From Kitasatospora sp. MMS16-BH015 (GTDB lineage Bacteria > Actinomycetota > Actinomycetes > Streptomycetales > Streptomycetaceae): a stretch of DNA of 64,000 nucleotides. The stretch spans positions 1,426,001 to 1,490,000 of the forward strand of contig NZ_CP025394.1 of the NCBI RefSeq assembly GCF_002943525.1. Reading direction: 5' to 3'. Positions 1 to 9,100 of the stretch are shown one piece after another. The notes beneath the pieces are model-generated. The model saw nothing but the letters and a program-made list of their open reading frames with translations. It had not been told where the DNA came from and searched no databases. The position numbers and the translations under genes are program-made. Within the stretch, counting starts at the first letter, position 1. Every line of letters begins with the position of its first letter.

Positions 1-330
1 GCCGCGCGAAGTCGCGGTCGCGAACGCTGCCCTGGCGTCGCGGACCCGTAACCCGATGACGGCCACGCCGTCACCGTGCGCCGCCACGTAGGAGCCGGCC
101 GACTCGTCCTGCTGGACGGCCTCGGTAAGGACCAGCCGAATCGATCCGTCGCCCACCGCGACCGACCGGGTGGCCTGCTCCGGCCCGGCTCCGGTCCCCG
201 CGTAGGGTGTGAGCCCCAGCCCGTCGACCAGGGCGGGAAGCGCGGTAATCACATCGGCCACGTGGAACTCGATGTGGTCGAGACCGAGTCCGTGGAACAC
301 GTCGTCCTCAGGTCCGGCTTTCTTCGTCAT
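1..330 (-). CDS. 4-hydroxymandelate synthase / HPPD family dioxygenase, partial (N-terminal part)
   Basis: Only the first 110 codons are inside the window; the gene continues beyond base 1. The start is the ATG at 330. The protein has the N-terminal vicinal-oxygen-chelate half of the HPPD/HmaS family, with GLDHIEFHVADV near residues 16-27 and a second stretch VAVIGLRVRDA about 70 residues later. HmaS converts 4-hydroxyphenylpyruvate to 4-hydroxymandelate, the first step to 4-hydroxyphenylglycine (Hpg); HPPD makes homogentisate from the same substrate. The residues that separate the two lie outside the window. HmaS is favoured because the gene closes an NRPS operon and an HpgT-like aminotransferase lies at 37364..38680. 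The hydroxymandelate oxidase also needed is not in this window and may lie to the left. Confidence 0.78.
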   Translation of the reverse strand, partial: MTKKAGPEDDVFHGLGLDHIEFHVADVITALPALVDGLGLTPYAGTGAGPEQATRSVAVGDGSIRLVLTEAVQQDESAGSYVAAHGDGVAVIGLRVRDARAAFATATSRG

Positions 331-391
331 GAGAGTGTCGTCCTTTCCTCACACCGGGCCGGCCGGCCCGAGAGTCGGGTGGTTACCCGGG

Positions 392-622
392 TCAGGCACC
401 GGGCCGGGCAGCGGCGTTCATGGCCTCGACGAGGCTCCGGGGGCGCAGATCGGTCCAGGTCGCCTCGACGTAGTCGAGGCAGGACTGCCGGGTGTCCTCA
501 CCGTGAACCTGCTCCCACCCCTCGGGCACGGCGAGCAGGACGGGCCACAGCGAGTACTGGTGCTCGTCGTTGCGCAGCACGACGTAGCGGGCGTCCTCGT
601 CCTCGAACGGATTGATCATCAT
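392..622 (-). CDS. MbtH-like protein
   Basis: A 76-residue protein with the MbtH signature: NPFED near the start, NDEHQYSLWP, PEGW and WTDLRP. MbtH proteins bind the N-terminal subdomain of NRPS adenylation domains and are often needed for their folding or activity. The start is the ATG at 622 (a second ATG follows at 619), with GAAAGGAA just upstream; longer readings of the frame are shadows. It lies 23 bp after the thioesterase gene in the same direction and is the only MbtH seen in the window, so it probably serves all three NRPS genes. Confidence 0.95.
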   Translation of the reverse strand: MMINPFEDEDARYVVLRNDEHQYSLWPVLLAVPEGWEQVHGEDTRQSCLDYVEATWTDLRPRSLVEAMNAAARPGA

Positions 623-645
623 GGGTTCCTTTCGTCGGTTGTGAT

Positions 646-1458
646 TCAGCTCGGGCGAGCCAGGTGCCGGTTGACGGCCTGCGCGATCTCTCCCGCATGC
701 TCGGGGTCGAGAACGGCACGGTGCTCGCAAGGCAATTCGTGAATGTCGAGGTCGCCGCCGACATGCCGACGCCACTGGTCCGCGTCGGTACTCGAACGGC
801 CCGGTTCCTTCGCCGCGCTGACCAGCAGCACATCGCCGTCGTAGTGGCCGGGCACGTGACCGGCGATGATCTCGCAGCTATTGGCGAACACGGCGAACAA
901 CCGGGCCAGCTCGGGCTCCGGCCAGTTCGCGACCGCGCTGCCGGTCGCCCGGAGGGCCGCCCAGAGTTCGGCTGGACATGCCCGTTCGACGTCGAGATCC
1001 CCGCTGCCGGCGCGCAACTCGTGTAGGAAGGCGGACCGGACGGCGGCGGGGCCGTCGGTGGTGAACCTCGAACTGTCGCCGGGAAAGCTGTCGAGGACGG
1101 CCACCAGCCCGACCTCCTCCCCCGCCGCATGAAGGATGCGCGCCATCTCGTGTACGGCGAAGCCACCCAGCGACCAGCCGATCAGGTGGTAGGGCCCGGT
1201 CGGCCGGACCGCCCGGATCAGGCGGAGGTAGCTCACCGCCATCTCGTGCACCGAGCGCGGCAGAGCAGCGCCGGGCAGCAGCCCGGGAGACTGGATCGCG
1301 TACAGCGGCCGTCCCGGATCGAGCTCCGCGCACAGCGTGGCATAGGCCCACCCCATGCCGATGCCCGGATGGACGCAGAACACCGGGTCACCCGTGCCAC
1401 GCGGACGCAGGGCCAACAAGGTGTCGAGCCCCTCGCCGGAGCCGTCCAGGTCGTCCAC
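646..1458 (-). CDS. Stand-alone thioesterase of the NRPS TE type (alpha/beta hydrolase)
   Basis: About 270 residues. The nucleophile motif is GWSLGG, with the preceding FCVHPGIGMGWAY stretch typical of NRPS/PKS thioesterase domains and an acidic residue in VLDSFPGD; the catalytic His is probably in CEHRAVLDPEH near the C terminus. The sequence reads more like a TE domain cut loose from an NRPS than a small GrsT-type proofreading enzyme. It may unload mis-primed carrier proteins or act as a second release or transfer enzyme, since NRPS-C carries its own TE. GTG at 1458 is preferred over TTG at 1464 because GGAGAA then sits at a normal distance. The P450 stop is 33 bp upstream. Confidence 0.88.
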   Translation of the reverse strand: MDDLDGSGEGLDTLLALRPRGTGDPVFCVHPGIGMGWAYATLCAELDPGRPLYAIQSPGLLPGAALPRSVHEMAVSYLRLIRAVRPTGPYHLIGWSLGGFAVHEMARILHAAGEEVGLVAVLDSFPGDSSRFTTDGPAAVRSAFLHELRAGSGDLDVERACPAELWAALRATGSAVANWPEPELARLFAVFANSCEIIAGHVPGHYDGDVLLVSAAKEPGRSSTDADQWRRHVGGDLDIHELPCEHRAVLDPEHAGEIAQAVNRHLARPS

Positions 1459-1491
1459 CGCCAATTCTCCTGTCGTCTGAATGAGTCGGGA

Positions 1492-2703
1492 CTAGTTCCA
1501 GGTCAGGTCCACGGCGAGGCCGCGGTAGCCCTGGATGATGTTGGAGCTCAGCCACAGCGGCTCGTCCACGAGCGCAACCCCGCTGATCCGCTCACCCATC
1601 GCGCGGTACAGCGCCTGGAGTTCGATCCGGGTCATCGCCGCACCCAGGCAGTGGTGCGGGCCGTGTCCGAACCCGAGGTGTCCACCGTTCGCGCGGTCAA
1701 GGCGGAACTCCCCGGGGTCTTCGAACACGGTCGGGTCACGGTTGCAGGACGCCAGCCACACCGCGACCGCGTCCCCCTTGCGGATCCGTGCACCGCCGAC
1801 CTCGGTGTCCTGCTCCGCGACCCGCAGCACGTGCATCGCGGGCGAGGTCCACCGCACCGTCTCCTCGACCGCCGCAGCGATCCGGGTGCCGTCCGCGACC
1901 AGCGCCGGCAGCAGCCCCTGAGTGACGGCGACGGCGTGGAAAGCACCGGTGATCGCATGCCGGGTGGTCTCGTTGCCACCGACGAGGACGTTGTCACAGT
2001 TCATCACCGTGTCCTCGACCGACATCGAGCTGTCCGCCAGGAGTGCGCTGGGCAGATCGTTGCCGGGGTGTTCACGGCGGAAGTCCACGAGTTCCTGGAA
2101 GTACATCAGGATCTCGGTGTGCGCCTCCCCCGGGGACATCTGGTTGCCACCTGCCCCAGCCTCGCCGAAGGCGTCCCGGGTGAGAGCGATCAGCCACTCC
2201 CGGTCCGACTCAGGGATGCCCAGGACCTCGCAGACCACGGCCGCCGGTAACCGCGGACCGATGTCTCTCGCGACCTGGACGGCCGAACCCCCGGCCAGGC
2301 GGTCCAGGAGATCGTGCGCCTCCCGGAGGACGAACCCGGCCATCTCCTCGGCCCTCAGCCGCGAGAGGAAGGGCCCGATCAGCTTCCGCAGTACCCGGTG
2401 CCGAGCGCCGTCGGTGACCACGATCATGCGTCCGCCGGCGTGGTCAGGATGCTCCGCGTCGAAGCCGAGCATCATGCCGCACTCCGAGGTGAACGGAGCG
2501 GTCGGGCCGAGCACCTGGTTGCCGAGCCGGTGCGAGAACACCGACCAGAACCCGCCGGGCGTGGTGCCCGGTCCGGTCCACGGCACGGCCTGCGCCAGCG
2601 CCATCTCACCCCACCACCGGAACCGGTCCCCACTGGTGTACAGCCAGGGGTCTGCGAGGTCCGCGCCCTCAGCAAATGCCTGTGCACGGGTGCCGGCGTT
2701 CAC
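1492..2703 (-). CDS. Cytochrome P450
   Basis: A 403-residue P450. The I-helix motif is GGNETT, the K-helix ExxR is EETVRW, and the heme loop is GFGHGPHHCLGAA with the Cys ligand. The GTG start at 2703 overlaps the stop of the upstream aminotransferase as GTGA, with GGAAGG as ribosome site, so the two are probably translationally coupled. The N-terminal region, with PGGFWSVFSH, resembles P450s that beta-hydroxylate aminoacyl groups on carrier proteins (NovI/OxyD type), but this is a weak inference; phenol coupling or another tailoring step is possible. Codon 152 is the rare Leu codon TTA (complement of 2248..2250), which would make translation depend on the bldA tRNA. Confidence 0.93.
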   Translation of the reverse strand: MNAGTRAQAFAEGADLADPWLYTSGDRFRWWGEMALAQAVPWTGPGTTPGGFWSVFSHRLGNQVLGPTAPFTSECGMMLGFDAEHPDHAGGRMIVVTDGARHRVLRKLIGPFLSRLRAEEMAGFVLREAHDLLDRLAGGSAVQVARDIGPRLPAAVVCEVLGIPESDREWLIALTRDAFGEAGAGGNQMSPGEAHTEILMYFQELVDFRREHPGNDLPSALLADSSMSVEDTVMNCDNVLVGGNETTRHAITGAFHAVAVTQGLLPALVADGTRIAAAVEETVRWTSPAMHVLRVAEQDTEVGGARIRKGDAVAVWLASCNRDPTVFEDPGEFRLDRANGGHLGFGHGPHHCLGAAMTRIELQALYRAMGERISGVALVDEPLWLSSNIIQGYRGLAVDLTWN

Positions 2704-3872
2704 AGTCTGCCTTCCTTCTGCGGCCGGACTCCGGGGTGCGCGGCCACGTTCCGGAAGGCGTGCGCCACCAGTTCGAGGCCCTGGGCCAGGACACCGGCGT
2801 CGCAACCGAAGCCGATCCGCATCCGGCCCGGGTGATCGAAGCAGTTCCCGGGCACCACGAGGACGCCGTGTTCCGCGAGCAGTTCCTCACAGTGCGGTTC
2901 AACGTCGGCCACCCCACGGACCCGGGGCAGGGCGACCACACCACCTGCGGGAAGCCGGCAGTCGAAGACATCGGCGTTGTCCGCCAGCCAGGTCTCGAAC
3001 AGCGCACGGCCTGCGGTGGCGCGCCGCACTTGCGGGGCCAGCACGGCGTCGGCGTGCTCCAGGACCGCGGTGGCGATGGCCTCGCTCAACGGCGAGGTGG
3101 ACAGCGTGAGGTAATCGCGCAGCCGGACCATCCCGTCGATCAGTGCGGACGGCGCGACGGTCCAGCCCAGCCGCAACCCTGGCAGCCCGTACGCCTTCGA
3201 CAGCGTTCCGAAGGACACGCAGCGCTCGATCAGCGTCGTCGGATCGGGCAGCGGCCCGGCCGTGTACGTGAGCTTGCTGAAAGCGCCGTCCCAGAACAGG
3301 TGGCAGCCGCGCCGGTCCACGAGTTCGAGCAACCGGCGGAACCCGGTGTCGTCAAGGGTGACGCCCGTCGGATTGTGTGGGAAGTTGACGATCACGGCGC
3401 GGGTGCGGTCCGTGATCAGCTCCGCCAACCGGCCCAGGTCGGGAGCGAACCCGGCGTCCGCGTCAAGCCTCCACTCGACCAGTCGCGCGCCCAGCGCCTC
3501 GGCGACGCTCCACAGCGACTGGTAGCCCGGACGGACCGTCACCACCTCGTCCCCTGGCTCGATCAGCGCGGCCAGGGCCAGGAAGATCGCCTCCGAGGAG
3601 CCGTGCCCGATGGCTATCCGGCCGGGGTCGGGCACACCGATGTGGCGGGCGATGGCCTCCCGAAGTGGCTCGGCGCCAGTGGAGGGACTGTCCCGGAAGG
3701 GCAGCCCGGCCAGCTTCTCCAGATCAACCCCGGCCAGCTCACGCAGGTCACGGAGGGTGTAGTTCTCCATGCCAGAACTCGAGATGTCGATGCGGGCGTC
3801 GAAGTACCGCGCACGCAGCCAGTCTTCGAGCCGGGCGGGTGCGATGTCCGCCAGGCGCGGCAGGCCGGTCAT
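2700..3872 (-). CDS. VioD-like PLP enzyme (capreomycidine/streptolidine-type cyclase)
   Basis: A 390-residue fold-type I aminotransferase-like protein with the PLP lysine in TLSKAYGLPGLRLGW and the cofactor stretch NFPHNPTG. The N-terminal segment LEDWLRARYFDARIDISSSG and the GHGSSEA stretch are those of VioD, which cyclises 3-hydroxyarginine to capreomycidine in viomycin biosynthesis, and of OrfR in streptothricin biosynthesis. The ATG at 3872 overlaps the stop of the VioC-like gene (ATGA), the same gene pairing as in those pathways. Function: PLP-dependent elimination and ring closure of beta-hydroxyarginine to a cyclic guanidine amino acid. The exact product cannot be read from sequence. 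Confidence 0.87.
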   Translation of the reverse strand: MTGLPRLADIAPARLEDWLRARYFDARIDISSSGMENYTLRDLRELAGVDLEKLAGLPFRDSPSTGAEPLREAIARHIGVPDPGRIAIGHGSSEAIFLALAALIEPGDEVVTVRPGYQSLWSVAEALGARLVEWRLDADAGFAPDLGRLAELITDRTRAVIVNFPHNPTGVTLDDTGFRRLLELVDRRGCHLFWDGAFSKLTYTAGPLPDPTTLIERCVSFGTLSKAYGLPGLRLGWTVAPSALIDGMVRLRDYLTLSTSPLSEAIATAVLEHADAVLAPQVRRATAGRALFETWLADNADVFDCRLPAGGVVALPRVRGVADVEPHCEELLAEHGVLVVPGNCFDHPGRMRIGFGCDAGVLAQGLELVAHAFRNVAAHPGVRPQKEGRL

Positions 3873-4891
3873 CCGATGATCCGGGCGGAGCCGTCCACCC
3901 AATCCGGCCGGGTGCGGCGCAGATCCTCGACGATGTTGACCCGCTTGAGCCACCGGTCGCTTCCCCGGAACGTGGCCTGGAAGGCACGTCGACCGTGCAC
4001 CGCGGTCCGATTGTCGATGAACCCCATGTCCCCCGCCTGCAGAGTCAGGTCGTACAGGTTGTCGTCGATGTGCGCGACCACGGTCCGCAGGGCTCGCTGG
4101 GCCTCCTCGTCACCGTCCGCAGCCACCGTGAAATCCCGGTCGATGCGCAAGACGGGTGCGTCCGGACAGCCCTCCAGCACGGCCACTGGCAGTACCGGCC
4201 GGCCGCCGGAGTGCTCGTGGGCGGAGTCCGGGTAGGTGCGGAACCGGCGCTGCCGCAGGACCTCGACGGTCTCCTCCGGGAGACGCGCCACATCCACGTA
4301 CCCGACCGTGGTGGGCGTCAGGTCCGGGCTCCGTAAGCACAGCAAACCGACGTAGTCGGCGCGCGCGGGCGAGAAGGCGTCCTCGGTGTGCCAGCCGAGC
4401 TCCTTGCTGCTGCTCGCGCTGACAAGGCTGTACTCGTATCCGCTGGTCGGGACCACGTCCGTGACGAGCCGCCCGGCCTGCTGGTCCGCCCAGCCGATCG
4501 AGTCGCCGAGCAGGGCCCCATACAACATCGCCAGGAACGCGTACGGCATGCAGTCCGCCCGGTCGGCCTCGCGCCAGCTGGCCGGGGTCAGGCCGAGGCT
4601 TCGCTCGTCGACCAGGTTGCCGCTCACCACCAAGACGTGCTTCCGCTCCTCCAACCGCCCCGAGTTGAGCAGCCGCCGGGCACGCTCGGGCAGCTCGTGC
4701 GCGATCACCCTGGCGTCCCGCAGGAAGGCCGGGGCATCGACTCGCCGGTACTCCTCGGCGCACTGGCGAGCCACCTCGACTGCGAGGGAAGCCTCTTCGG
4801 CGGTGAGCTCGCAGCGGAACACCGGGCCGGGACCGGCCCGGTCCACGTTCTCGTCGGACGGACGTACTGGTTGGTATGCCGTGCTGGTCAT
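3869..4891 (-). CDS. VioC-like Fe(II)/2-oxoglutarate-dependent L-arginine beta-hydroxylase
   Basis: A 340-residue member of the clavaminate synthase-like family. WHTEDAFSPARADYVGLL carries the HxE part of the iron triad and closely resembles the same stretch in VioC and OrfP; the distal His is in AVHGRRAF, followed by the 2-oxoglutarate-binding Arg region. The family hydroxylates C-3 of free L-arginine (VioC), and OrfP also C-4. The start is the ATG at 4891 with GAGAGGAA upstream; the longer frame is non-coding. Coupled by ATGA to the VioD-like gene, it should supply that enzyme's substrate. Free arginine as substrate is inferred from the family. Confidence 0.87.
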   Translation of the reverse strand: MTSTAYQPVRPSDENVDRAGPGPVFRCELTAEEASLAVEVARQCAEEYRRVDAPAFLRDARVIAHELPERARRLLNSGRLEERKHVLVVSGNLVDERSLGLTPASWREADRADCMPYAFLAMLYGALLGDSIGWADQQAGRLVTDVVPTSGYEYSLVSASSSKELGWHTEDAFSPARADYVGLLCLRSPDLTPTTVGYVDVARLPEETVEVLRQRRFRTYPDSAHEHSGGRPVLPVAVLEGCPDAPVLRIDRDFTVAADGDEEAQRALRTVVAHIDDNLYDLTLQAGDMGFIDNRTAVHGRRAFQATFRGSDRWLKRVNIVEDLRRTRPDWVDGSARIIG

Positions 4892-4941
4892 GTCTGTTCC
4901 TCTCAGACGTCCCGCCGCACTGGATTCGGGCAGGGGTCGCC

Positions 4942-5009
4942 GCCGCAGCGGCTCAGCAACCGCTGGTGAGCCTGCGCCGCAGCGGATCAGAAACTGCTGA
5001 CGAGCCTGC
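4942..5009. repeat. 34-bp imperfect tandem duplication at the end of the Rieske gene
   Basis: Bases 4942..4975 and 4976..5009 are two adjacent 34-bp units differing at five positions. The second unit includes the last codons and stop of the Rieske oxygenase gene. The first lies just past the stop and would read as a decayed copy of the same C-terminal codons. It looks like a small slippage duplication that left a remnant of the gene tail. Confidence 0.8.
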
Positions 5010-6117
5010 GCAGCAGCCACTCGTGCAACTGGTTTACCGGGCGATCGAATTCGGTCAGCCGGGCCGGCGCGGCAAGCCCGCCTGACAACCCGCGCTGGAC
5101 CAGGGCACACGCCTCCATGTCCTCACGGTGGATCGCCTGGAGGCCATCCATCGTGGCGGCCAGCCGCTCCTCGAAGTACGGGGTGCCCAGCTCCTCGGGA
5201 GGCAGCAGGAACTCCCAGGAGACCCGGTGCCTGGTGGCCGTCTCCGGGATGATCCGCAGCCAGAACGCCGACCCGGGCTGCACCCCGGCACAGAGCAGCG
5301 GGAACACCGAGAACAGGTGCATGTCCGTGGACGGGCAGCTCGACAGGTCAACGAACGGCTGCATGGACAGGTAGTCCTCGCCACAGGTCATCGACGCACA
5401 GCTCCACGGCTCGCCGTTGTTGTCGAGAGTACGTGCGGTCCTGGCGGGCAGGAGTGGGTCGAGGGTGTCGGCATGCGTGCCGAGGTGGTGGTAGTACTCG
5501 TTGAAGTTCTCCCACATCACTTTCCAGTTCCACTCCGAGTCGAACTCCACGGCGGCCACGGTGACCATGTCGGCCAGCCCCCAGCCCGCGAGAGCCGCGT
5601 CCAGGCCGACCAGTGACGGGCCCAGCGGCTCCGCGCCGCCCCCCGGATTGACGAACAGCCAGCCTTGCCAGAGCTCATGGGGGATCTCCGTGAGCGAGCA
5701 GGCCTCCCGGTCGATCCGCGGGCCGACCAGCGGCGCCGACTGGAGACCACCGTCGAGCCCGAACGTCCAACGGTGGTACGGACAGGTCATCCGTGAGCCT
5801 GCACCCGGCCCGTCCACCAGGCGCATGGAGCGGTGGGCGCACGCGTTGGGGAAGACTCGCAACCGGCCGTCGGCGTCGTTGGTGAGCAGGATGCTGAACC
5901 CGGCGGCGTCGGCCGGCCGGTACGCCTTCGGCGCGGGCAGTTGATCCGCTCGACAGACCGGCACCCAGCCTCGGGCGAACAGCTCGCGCTGCTCCGTCGC
6001 GTACAGCACCGGATCGGTGTAGAAATCCGCCGGCAGCCCCCGCCCCAGGGCGTTCTGTTCCTGCGCTGTGCGCAAGTACTTCGGCAGCCCGCCGTTGTCC
6101 TGTTGGTCGGTCAGCAT
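4987..6117 (-). CDS. Rieske non-heme iron oxygenase (possible VioQ-like hydroxylase)
   Basis: A 376-residue oxygenase alpha subunit. The [2Fe-2S] ligands are CAH and CPYH in NACAHRS and CPYHRWTF. The mononuclear iron site is in NEYYHHLGTH, with the third acidic ligand presumably further on. Start ATG at 6117, 7 bp after the NRPS-B stop, with a GAGGAGTGAGG ribosome site. In viomycin biosynthesis the Rieske enzyme VioQ hydroxylates the capreomycidine residue, and the neighbours here are VioC- and VioD-like, so hydroxylation of the cyclic guanidine residue is a reasonable guess. No dedicated reductase is seen nearby; electrons may come from the ferredoxin at 20327..20653 or from housekeeping partners. 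Confidence 0.85.
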   Translation of the reverse strand: MLTDQQDNGGLPKYLRTAQEQNALGRGLPADFYTDPVLYATEQRELFARGWVPVCRADQLPAPKAYRPADAAGFSILLTNDADGRLRVFPNACAHRSMRLVDGPGAGSRMTCPYHRWTFGLDGGLQSAPLVGPRIDREACSLTEIPHELWQGWLFVNPGGGAEPLGPSLVGLDAALAGWGLADMVTVAAVEFDSEWNWKVMWENFNEYYHHLGTHADTLDPLLPARTARTLDNNGEPWSCASMTCGEDYLSMQPFVDLSSCPSTDMHLFSVFPLLCAGVQPGSAFWLRIIPETATRHRVSWEFLLPPEELGTPYFEERLAATMDGLQAIHREDMEACALVQRGLSGGLAAPARLTEFDRPVNQLHEWLLRRLVSSF

Positions 6118-6124
6118 GGCGTCC

Positions 6125-9100
6125 TCACTCCTCACCCACGGGCCGGATGGCCGGTCGGGCGGGGGCGGCGTCGTCGAGGCGGGTGGCCAGACCCGCCACC
6201 GTCGGCTCCGCGAACAGCGCCTGGATCCGCAGTTCGACCCCCAACACCGAACGAACCCGGGCAATCAGACGCGTCGCGAGCAGTGAGTGGCCGCCCAGCT
6301 CGAAGAAACTGTCGTCCACCCCCACCTCAGGCAGACCCAGCACCTCCGCGAACAGACCACAGAGGATCTCCTCCCGCACCGACCTCGGCCGCCCACCACC
6401 GGAAACCACCACCTCCGGCACCGACAACGCCCGACGATCCAACTTCCCGTTCACCGTCAACGGCAGACCATCCAGCACCACCACAGCCGAAGGCACCATG
6501 TACTCCGGCAACACACCCGCCACCACCGAACGCACACCCGCACCATCGACCACCCCACCCGGCACCGGCACCACATACCCCACCAACCGGCGATCCCCCG
6601 GCACGTCCTCACGCACCACAACCGCCACCTGACCCACACCCTCAACCGCCGAAAGCGCCGCCTCGACCTCACCCAGCTCGATCCGGAAACCCCGAACCTT
6701 CACCTGGTCATCCACCCGACCCACGAACTCAAGAACCCCACCCACACCCCACCGCACCAAATCACCGGTCCGATACATCCGCTCACCCACCCCGAACGGA
6801 CACGCCACAAACCGCCCAGCCGTCAAACCCGAACGCCCCAAATACCCCCGCGCCAAACCAACCCCAGCCACATACAACTCACCCACCACACCCACCGGCA
6901 CCGGACCCAACCCACCATCCAGCACAAACACCCGCACATTCCCCACCGGACCACCAATGGGGATCTCTCGGTGGTGGCAGTCCTCGCCCGGCTGCAAGTG
7001 CCAGACGGTGGAGGTGACGGTCGCCTCAGTCAGACCGTAGACATGGATGAACTCGATGCCCAACTCGCCGAAGCGACGCAGCAGTTCCGGTTGGATGCGC
7101 TCGCCGCCCACCGCGACGAACCGCAAGGAAGCGGGCACTTCGAGCTGCTGTCCGGTGGTCTCGTGCACCCACTCGTGCCAGAACGCGGTGGTCAGCTCCA
7201 CCCCGGTGACGCCGAACTCGGCGAGGCAGCGGTTGAGGCTGGCCACAGTCGACAGCACCCCCGGCTCGGGGACCACCAGCGCGGCACCTGCCGCGAGGGT
7301 GGGCAGGACCTCCTCCAGCAGGACGTCGAAGCCCGGGGAGGCCACCTGGAGGATCCGGTCGGTGGGCGTAAGGGCGAACTCACCGACCATGGTCTCGGTG
7401 TACTCCGTGACCGCACGGCGGGTAAACATCACCCCCTTGGGCTGCCCGGTCGATCCGGAGGTGTAAAAGACGCAGGCGGGACCGTCGCTGTGCACCGCCC
7501 GGCCCACCGGTGCCGTGCCGGGCAGACCAGCCACCGCAGCGGCCAGCTTGTCGGTGTCCAGGGCCACGCAGTCCGAGTGACTGTCGAGCAACTGGTCGAG
7601 CAACTCAGTCTCGCCGACTGCCAGTTGTGCCTTCGAATCCCGGATGATCCGGCGGAGCCGACTCGACGGCAGCTTCGGGTCGAGCGGCAGGAACGCGCAG
7701 CCGGCCTTGAGCACTGCCAGCAGGGCGACCACCAGTTCAGGGCTCGGCGGGAGTGTGAGTGCCACGATGCTGCCCATATCCGGCAGCAGGTCCACCAGGT
7801 GGTGGGCGAGGCGGTTGGCCCTGCTGTTCAGCTCGGCGTAGCTCAGCACCGTCGCCCCGGCCAGCACGGCGGGCGCCTCGGGAGTGTGGAGGGCCTGCTC
7901 CTCGAAGCAGGTCAGCACGTCGGCCTCGGGGGCAAGAATGCTCGCTCGGCTCGGCCCGGTCAGCAGCCGGCGTTCCTCGGCCCCGAGGATGTCCACTGCG
8001 TTCAGGCGGCGGCCGTCGTCCTCGACGATCGCCCGGAGCACCCGGACCAGGCGGTCGACCAGTTGCCGGGCCCCCTCCGCCGTGTACAGGTCCGTCGCGT
8101 ACTCGAGTTCCGCGGTCATGCCGGCCGGTTGCCCGTCGGCGCCGGTACGTGGCGAGAAGGCGAACAGCAGGTCGAAGTTGGCGCCGACCGGCACCGTCGC
8201 CGCCTCCGTTCGGAGACCGTCCAGCGTGAACTGGCCGTCCACGTCGTCCGCGAAGGAGAGCATGACCTGGAAGACGGGGTTGTGGGCGAGACTGCGGACC
8301 GGGTTGAGGTGCTCCACCAACCGGTCGAACGGCAGATCCTGATGAGCGAAAGCCGCCAGATCCGCCTCCCGCACCCGCTCCACCAACTCCGCGAACGTCG
8401 GATCACCCGACGTGTCCGTCCGCAGCACCACCGTGTTCACGAAGAAACCCACCAACTCGTCCAGACCCTCGTCCGAACGACCCGCCACCGGCGTACCCAA
8501 CACGATGTCCGTACCGCCGCTCAACCGGGTCAGCAGCACCGCCAACGCAGCCTGGACCACCATGAACACCGTCGCATGACCACCCCGAGCCACCCCCGAC
8601 AGCCCCGCATGCAACTCCGCATCCACCACAAAATCCACCGACCCACCAGCGAAACTCGACACCGCCGGCCGAGGCAGATCCGTCGGCAGCTCCAACCGCT
8701 CCGGAACACCCGCCAACACCCCGCCCCAGAACTCCAACTGCCCCGAAACCAGACTCCCCGGATCATCCGCCGACCCCAACAACTCCCGCTGCCACAACGC
8801 ATAATCCGCATACTGAACCGCCAACTCACCCCAACCGGGCACACCACCCGCCCGACGAGCCGAATACGCCACCCCCAGATCACGACCCAACGGCCCCATC
8901 GACCAACCATCACCAGCAATGTGATGAATCAACAGAACCAACACCGAGGAATCAGCACCCGTACGCAGCAAATGCGCCCGAACCGGCACCTCCTCCGCCA
9001 ACTCGAAGCAGTGACCGGCAACCCCCGCCACCGCCTCGTCCACATCCCCCGGGGCGACCTCCCGCACCTCGAAGCCGAACTCCACCTCCTCCACCGGCAC

